From NCBI GenBank assembly GCA_963698995.1, contig CAVOTD010000074.1, positions 1-64,000 of the forward strand: DNA of 64,000 nt. Reading direction: 5' to 3'. A model generated the notes under the pieces. That model had not been told where the DNA came from, searched no databases, and saw only the letters and a list, made by a program, of their open reading frames with translations. Origin of the DNA: AP-15 sp963698995 (GTDB lineage Bacteria > Pseudomonadota > Alphaproteobacteria > ATCC43930 > CGMCC-115725). The translations under genes and the position numbers were made by a program. How positions within the stretch are numbered: the stretch's first letter is position 1; every line of letters starts with the position of its first letter. This document shows positions 59,607 through 64,000 of the stretch, in pieces.

Positions 59607-61373
59607 TCATTTTCTCTCGTCCACCGCCACGCGAAGACCCGACAGAAACAGTTCGCGGTCCGCGGCGCGGCGCAGCTGTGCGGCACTCGGCACCAGGTGA
59701 GGAGTAATGCCGCGCAGCCGCGCGATGATCGCGCGCGCTTCTTCAAGCTGCCCCATATGGACGTAGCACGCGGCGAGAATGCGGTATGAGTGCGGATAAC
59801 CCGGATTTTCTTGAATGGACAGGAGCAGCTTTGGCGCCGCTTCCTCAAACTCGCGTTTGAAGAAATAAGCTTCGCCGATCAAGCTCAGCGGCGTACCCGC
59901 TCGCTCGCGCGGGCTCAGCCGCAGCGCCGTCTCGGCATGTTCGATTGCGAGATCATGCTGACCGGCCCAGAGCCTCAGAACGCCGCTCAAAAACCAGCCG
60001 CGGGAGAAGCTTGGGGTGATCGTGAGAGCACGGTCGACCAGCGCCATCATGGCACCGATCTCCTCGCCGAAATTGGCTAGGACAAAGGCGGCGTTGGCTA
60101 GGATGCCCGGGTCATCCGCCGCCACTTGGAGCGCCTGCCGGGCAAGCTCTACACTGTTGCGGCCGGCGGTCTCCGGCTCTTTCGCCCAGCCCTCTCTGAC
60201 GAGCCGCATCTGGCACATCGCGGCCAAGGATAGTGCCGGACCGCAGTCTTGATCGCTATCTATCGCCCTCTGCAGAAATTCCAGAGCCCTATAAAGGCGC
60301 TCCTTTGTTATCGGATAGTAGGTGGCAAGTGCACGCAGATAGAGATCGTAGGCAGTGACGTTATTCGTCGGACGGGCGGCCGAACGGCGGACTTCAGCGG
60401 CTTGTAATGCAGGCTCGATGACCCCGGCGACGTTTATCGCCACCTTGTCCTGGAGCTCGAAAACGTCCTCCAGAGAACCGTCAAAACGATCAGCCCAAAG
60501 ATGAGCGCCTGTCTCGGCCTCGATCAACTGAGCGGTGATACGTACCCGGTTCCCGCCCTTGCGCACCGAGCCTTCGAGGACGTAGCGGACGCCAAGCTCG
60601 CGCCCCACCTGCTTCACGTCGACGGATCGTCTTTTGTAAGTGAAGCTGGAATTGCGGGCGATCACGAACAGCCAGCGGATGCGGCTGAGCGCGGTGATGA
60701 TCTCCTCGACCATGCCGTCGGCGAAATATTCCTGCTCCGGATCGCCGCTCATATTCTGGAACGGCAAAACCGCGATCGAAGGCTTGTCGGGCAGCGCCAG
60801 CGGAGCTCTGGCTGCGGAATCCGGGGTCAGAGTCATTGTTTCTCCGGTCATCTTCACATCGAACACGCGGACCGGCCGGGTGATATTCTTGACCTGCTGC
60901 TCGCCCCTGTCGTCAAAGGCAAATCCGAGCTTGTCGCGCACCTGGTCGCGGACCACGCGGCTGACGCAGATTCCGCCCGGAGTTGCCAGGGCTTCGAGTC
61001 GGGCGGCGACGTTGACGCCATCGCCGTAGACGTCTCGTCCGTCCTTGATGATGTCGCCGAGATTGATGCCGATGCGGAACTCGATCCGTCGCTCCGCCGG
61101 GACATCGGTGTTGCGCAGGGCCATCTCGCGTTGGACATCGACAGCGCAGCGTACCGCGTCGACAACGCTCGCGAACTCGATCAACAGGCCGTCGCCGAGA
61201 GTTCTGACGATGCGCCCGCGGTGCTCCTTGATCTTCGGATCGACAAGTGCGCGGCGCAGCACTTTTAGCCTTTCGAGCGTGCCTTCCTCGTCCTCACCCA
61301 CGAGCCGCGAGTAGCTCACGACATCGGCCGCTAGAATGGCCGCCAACCGCCGTTCGACCCTCCGTTCACTCAT
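59607..61373 (-). CDS. Class III adenylate/guanylate cyclase with TPR domain
   Basis: An intact 588-residue regulator. Residues ~1-175 form a class III cyclase domain: RRLAAILAADVVSYSRLVGE (metal-binding Asp), GRIVRTLGDGLLIEFASVVD, FRIGINLGDIIKDGRDVYGD and GVNVAARLEALATPGGICVS. Residues ~195-330 resemble the TolB/FlgO-like segment found in these proteins (PSIAVLPFQNMSGDPEQEYF, RVRITAQLIEAETGAHLWAD). The remainder is helical TPR-like repeats. Such proteins are numerous in Bradyrhizobium-like bacteria. It is predicted soluble. No partner gene is adjacent. Confidence 0.9.
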   Translation of the reverse strand: MSERRVERRLAAILAADVVSYSRLVGEDEEGTLERLKVLRRALVDPKIKEHRGRIVRTLGDGLLIEFASVVDAVRCAVDVQREMALRNTDVPAERRIEFRIGINLGDIIKDGRDVYGDGVNVAARLEALATPGGICVSRVVRDQVRDKLGFAFDDRGEQQVKNITRPVRVFDVKMTGETMTLTPDSAARAPLALPDKPSIAVLPFQNMSGDPEQEYFADGMVEEIITALSRIRWLFVIARNSSFTYKRRSVDVKQVGRELGVRYVLEGSVRKGGNRVRITAQLIEAETGAHLWADRFDGSLEDVFELQDKVAINVAGVIEPALQAAEVRRSAARPTNNVTAYDLYLRALATYYPITKERLYRALEFLQRAIDSDQDCGPALSLAAMCQMRLVREGWAKEPETAGRNSVELARQALQVAADDPGILANAAFVLANFGEEIGAMMALVDRALTITPSFSRGWFLSGVLRLWAGQHDLAIEHAETALRLSPRERAGTPLSLIGEAYFFKREFEEAAPKLLLSIQENPGYPHSYRILAACYVHMGQLEEARAIIARLRGITPHLVPSAAQLRRAADRELFLSGLRVAVDERK

Positions 61374-61690
61374 GATCTGGCCTAGCCAAAAAGAAGGAAC
61401 CTCTCATGTTTAACATGTCGCAAAAAACGATGCCGCCTTTTCGGTTGTAACCACGGCGAACATAGCCCTCGATATGGGCGCCGTTCTCGAGCGCGGTGGC
61501 AAGGTGGCGCACATCGAGTGCGCCCGGAAGCCGCGATCGAGCCCGAGCTCGCCGACGCATTTGCGCCCGATAAGATCGAAGATCGACATCGCCGACCGGA
61601 TTGCGTAGAGCGCGAACCATGACGGACCAAGCGCTTCCAGAGGCATCGGCGGAACGTCGACGATGTCGCGTGCTCGGTTCTCGCACATGA
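61370..61690 (-). pseudogene. Fragmentary ORF upstream of the cyclase
   Basis: Two frames join near 61,530: MCENRARDIVDVPPMPLEAL, GPSWFALYAIRSAMSIFDLI and GRKCVGELGLDRGF, then ALDVRHLATALENGAHIEGY and NRKGGIVFCDMLNMRGSFFL. It looks protein-like but matches no family known to me. Its end overlaps the cyclase start. Probably a remnant. Confidence 0.3.
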
Positions 61691-61892
61691 AGCGCTCCCG
61701 GGGGATCACCGCCTTGCGGTCGGGCTTGAGGGAACTCGGCCGGCGTCGTGATTGCCAGTGCGCGTCTGAAATGCTGCACATTTACTGTTGGGCGCGCCGG
61801 GTGCGCACGCTCTCCTGCCGATTATGACGGAGGGATTAGCCGGCGGTGATTGACGGATGCACCTTCAATACGTGCATCCCTTCGGTAAAGGA

Positions 61893-62120
61893 TCACAATC
61901 GCGTCCTGCCGGCCGCGGCGGCAGCCATCTCGCTATCGCGAGGCAAATACATTTCGAGACTAGACACGGTGCGCGACACCGAGTGACCTGTGATTGCGGC
62001 GATCTCCGGCACCGAGCAACCGGCTCGGCCAAGATGGACAACGGCAGTGCGGCGCAAGTCCATCACACGACGATCTGTCTGCTGAATTTGACGGCGCGGA
62101 TCGGCGGGCTCCTCGAGCGG
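61893..62120 (-). pseudogene. Tyrosine recombinase (integrase), C-terminal remnant
   Basis: The minus strand encodes VMDLRRTAVVHLGRAGCSVP, EIAAITGHSVSRTVSSLEMY and LPRDSEMAAAAAGRTRL. This is the end of a phage-type integrase catalytic domain, with the (H)xLR arginine box, the ITGHS box and the final catalytic tyrosine in LEMYLPRD. The N-terminal ~300 residues are absent. An inverted repeat GGATGCAC/GTGCATCC lies just past its stop (61,857-61,881). It indicates a former mobile element here. Confidence 0.75.
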
Positions 62121-62311
62121 GTTGACGCGGCGGGGCTGAGCTCAGCCGGCCGGCGCTCGAGATCATCGAACCGTTGCTCCCGAGATCGGTCCGGAGGCCC
62201 GAAAGCTGGCTGCGCGGGATGGCGCAATGAGAGCCTTCGGACAGTGTCAGGAGCTACGATAGCTGCCCCGTGAACGACACTCTTTGCGGACTCTCAGCGC
62301 GCAGTAATGTC

Positions 62312-62791
62312 TCACGAGCGCGCTAACGTTGGCGCAGGCGTCAGTAGCGGACCAGCAGATATCCAGGACCACGCGAACGCAAACGCGAGACCCCAGATGC
62401 CATTGACGATCAGCGCATTGACGAGGCCGACCGATGCGGCGGCATTGCTCGGCGAGAGACCCTTGAGCGGAAAGATGACGAACCATGTCGTCAATGTCGG
62501 GGGCAGTGCGCCAAGACCGACCGCGGCGAGCCAATAGACCCACCCGGGCTGCAGGCAATCCAATATCCAAGCGATCGGGATCGTCCAGATGCCTCCCCAA
62601 AAGGTCAACGACAGGAACACCGGAATGCCCCACGGCTGCGTTGCTCGAAGACTGTAGGGCCTAATCGGCGTGAAACCGAGCGCATGCAGAAGCGCAACCG
62701 CGGGCTGGTGAACGATGAGTACCGCTAGCCCACCGACAAAAAATGCAGCAGCCGCGCGGGCAAACGGGTTCCTTTTGACGGTCGAACGCAT
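62312..62791 (-). CDS. Small inner-membrane protein
   Basis: An intact 159-residue protein with four predicted helices: AAAAFFVGGLAVLIVHQPAV, FLSLTFWGGIWTIPIAWILD, WLAAVGLGALPPTLTTWFVI and ALIVNGIWGLAFAFAWSWIS. Conserved-looking loops are LLHALGFTPIRPYS and PLKGLSPSNAAASV. No catalytic motif was found and the function is unknown; similar proteins occur singly in Rhizobiales genomes. It is separated by about 70 bases from the peroxiredoxin-like gene upstream on the same strand. Confidence 0.7.
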   Translation of the reverse strand: MRSTVKRNPFARAAAAFFVGGLAVLIVHQPAVALLHALGFTPIRPYSLRATQPWGIPVFLSLTFWGGIWTIPIAWILDCLQPGWVYWLAAVGLGALPPTLTTWFVIFPLKGLSPSNAAASVGLVNALIVNGIWGLAFAFAWSWISAGPLLTPAPTLARS

Positions 62792-62863
62792 TCGCCCTCC
62801 TCATGACTGGAGCGGGCAGCGCGGAGGGTAATAACCGCATCTCCTCGCGAACGATGCACCGCC

Positions 62864-63508
62864 TCATGCAAGCGCCTTGACGTCGTCGATCGTCTTCTGC
62901 GGTTCGGGACGGTGCTCGTAGTCGGGATCGACATCGGCGGCGCGGACGATGCCCCTGGGGTCGATCACAAACCGTCCCGGCATCGGCAAGGTCCAGCTGC
63001 CCTCACCGTTACGAACCTCGAGGTCATTGCCAAAGCTGAGATAGACCGCCTTCAGATCATCGGGCAGGGTGAACCGGAGACCGAGCTTCGCGGCGTAGGC
63101 ATTGCCGGGATCGGACAGCAGGTCGAAGCTGATCCTCTGTTTTTCAATAAGAGACCGGCTGGCTTCCGCCAACTGCGGCGTGATTGCGACGATCGTCGCG
63201 CCATGTTCCTTGAGGGTATCCACCACTTGCTGCAAAGCATACAGCTCTGCGACGCAATAGGGTCACCAGCTGCCGCGGAACACCGTCAATACCAACGGCC
63301 CGTTGGCCAGAAGCTCGGACGAGCGTACCTCCTGCCCGAACGCGTTCTTCAGCGCAAAAGGCGGCAGCGGATCGCCCGCCTTGATCACGCCGTCCATGAT
63401 GCCCGACGCGCGCAGATCATCCGTCGCGCGGTGCATGATCGCGCGTTTGTCCGGCGGGATACGTTTGTCGGCGCCTTGTCGTATGGTATCGAGTCGTTCG
63501 GCAAGCAT
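62864..63508 (-). CDS. Peroxiredoxin-like protein with in-frame TGA at the active-site cysteine (candidate selenoprotein)
   Basis: The frame is open from ATG 63,508 (GAGGAGG eight bases upstream) to TAA/TGA at 62,864 except for one TGA at 63,263-63,265. The product is a 214-residue AhpC/TSA-like protein: MLAERLDTIRQGADKRIPPD, LKNAFGQEVRSSELLANGPL, VLTVFRGSW-[TGA]-PYCVAE, ISFDLLSDPGNAYAAKLGLR and GEGSWTLPMPGRFVIDPRGI. Relatives have CPYC here, so the TGA falls exactly on the redox cysteine (position 82, CxxC partner C85). Reading it as selenocysteine gives U-P-Y-C. Hairpins that could serve as a SECIS start about 15-20 bases after the TGA. A point mutation or base error is the alternative. Confidence 0.8.
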
Positions 63509-63744
63509 CTTCAGATCCTCCTCGTTGAGGGCACTCTCCTTGACCGGGCCAGCTGATCCTGCCTGGTGAAAATCGTTTCTTCGTCGAGCCGCAAACCCGC
63601 ACATCTCAAAGTACGGTTGCGCAGGCACTCGCCGTTCTAGGGTAAGGTTAGTCCCTCGACGTCGCCTAGGGAATTCGAACGATAGAGATATCACTCATTC
63701 GATTTCGGAATGGATGACGGCTGGGCGACGCGCCGAGTTCTTCA

Positions 63745-63875
63745 TCAAGCTTGCGCACGGCAAGCGTCGACGCCGGTTGAGAGAGGTTGCGCCTCTCGGT
63801 TGCGCGCTGAAGTTCGAGGTCTCGCCGATTGCTAGGAGGTAGCAGACCTGGTCTATCTCATGCCGAGCAGTCCCT
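63745..63875 (-). pseudogene. LysR-type regulator, HTH remnant
   Basis: Minus strand EIDQVCYLLAIGETSNF, a frame change, then RATERRNLSQPASTLAVRKL and DEELGA. This is the winged-helix DNA-binding start of a LysR regulator. The effector domain is absent, since the frame runs out within 30 codons. It is a decayed gene near the window end; no target can be given. Confidence 0.65.
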
Positions 63876-64000
63876 TCACGGCCGGCGCAAAGCGCATAAC
63901 GGGAGTGCACCCGCATAATACCCGCTCGGCATTTCCGGACGTCTCTCGGCTGATTACCTGTCATCTATCCGACAAATAAATCGGATGCCGATGTGAAAGG

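Noticed and set aside
61857..61881. Inverted repeat GGATGCAC/GTGCATCC as an attachment site or terminator
   Set aside because: It lies beside the integrase remnant but has only an 8-bp stem, no T-run and no second copy in the window, so neither role can be supported.

Overview
The window is a high-GC, soil or rhizosphere type sequence made of two parts with different ancestry. Bases 1 to about 4,660 look actinobacterial: the end of an acetyl-CoA synthetase, a small hypothetical gene, a GAF-GGDEF diguanylate cyclase, a small acidic protein and a PE-LIG-POL type LigD, most of them broken by frameshifts. At about 4,660 the LigD polymerase domain runs in frame into the C-terminal two thirds of a dienelactone hydrolase. 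From there to the end the gene content and repeats fit an alphaproteobacterium, probably a Rhizobiales or Bradyrhizobium-like lineage. The signs are TRAP transporters, DUF1254 and DUF3313 proteins, a class III cyclase-TPR protein, pqiBCA, palindromic REP-like elements and a likely EcfG-type stress promoter. The join is either an assembly chimera or a very recent transfer junction.

Layout after the join. 5-7.4 kb holds gabD remnants, a small antitoxin-like ORF and a seven-bladed PLL-type lectin propeller. 7.5-14.8 kb is a C4-dicarboxylate module: dctP, dctQ, dctM, a GYD protein, fumC, a cupin and mqo, which would import fumarate or malate and oxidise it to oxaloacetate. Fragments of succinate-semialdehyde dehydrogenase (gabD) lie at its edges and in its middle. 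15-31.8 kb is one long minus-strand block: a heparinase II/III-like lyase, an outer-membrane protein, a DUF3313 lipoprotein, three type I sulfatases (one intact, one rearranged, one frameshifted), a methyltransferase, membrane proteins, the formylglycine-generating enzyme that would activate the sulfatases, OmpA-like and small envelope proteins, and two DUF1254 proteins (one decayed). 31.9-35.9 kb holds small hypothetical genes and an aromatic-type pair, an FAD monooxygenase and a Rieske oxygenase. 36.3-39.9 kb is a pqiBCA lipid-transport operon, followed by a HerA-like DUF853 ATPase, a class III aminotransferase and a TauD-like dioxygenase.

44.4-53.8 kb is a stress island. clpB, hdeD, dnaK and hsp20 lie on the minus strand. 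A DyP peroxidase with a family 1 encapsulin shell follows on the plus strand. A possible catalase-superfamily protein sits next to them. 53.9-59.1 kb has an amidohydrolase, a decayed sugar ABC transporter, an ICMT-like methyltransferase and an FAD monooxygenase. 59.1-64 kb has another gabD fragment, a cyclase-TPR regulator, a tyrosine recombinase tail, a small membrane protein, a peroxiredoxin-like gene whose active-site cysteine codon is TGA (candidate selenoprotein), and a LysR remnant.

The strongest leads are the TGA-containing peroxiredoxin, the DyP-encapsulin nanocompartment whose loading peptide is out of frame as assembled, the dispersed gabD fragments marking module edges, and local rearrangements such as an inverted segment inside one sulfatase. 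Many accessory genes carry frameshifts while long conserved genes (clpB, dnaK, fumC, mqo, the heparinase-like gene, the DUF853 gene) are intact. Some damage is therefore likely biological, but local sequence error cannot be excluded. No tRNA, rRNA, CRISPR array or intact insertion sequence was seen.
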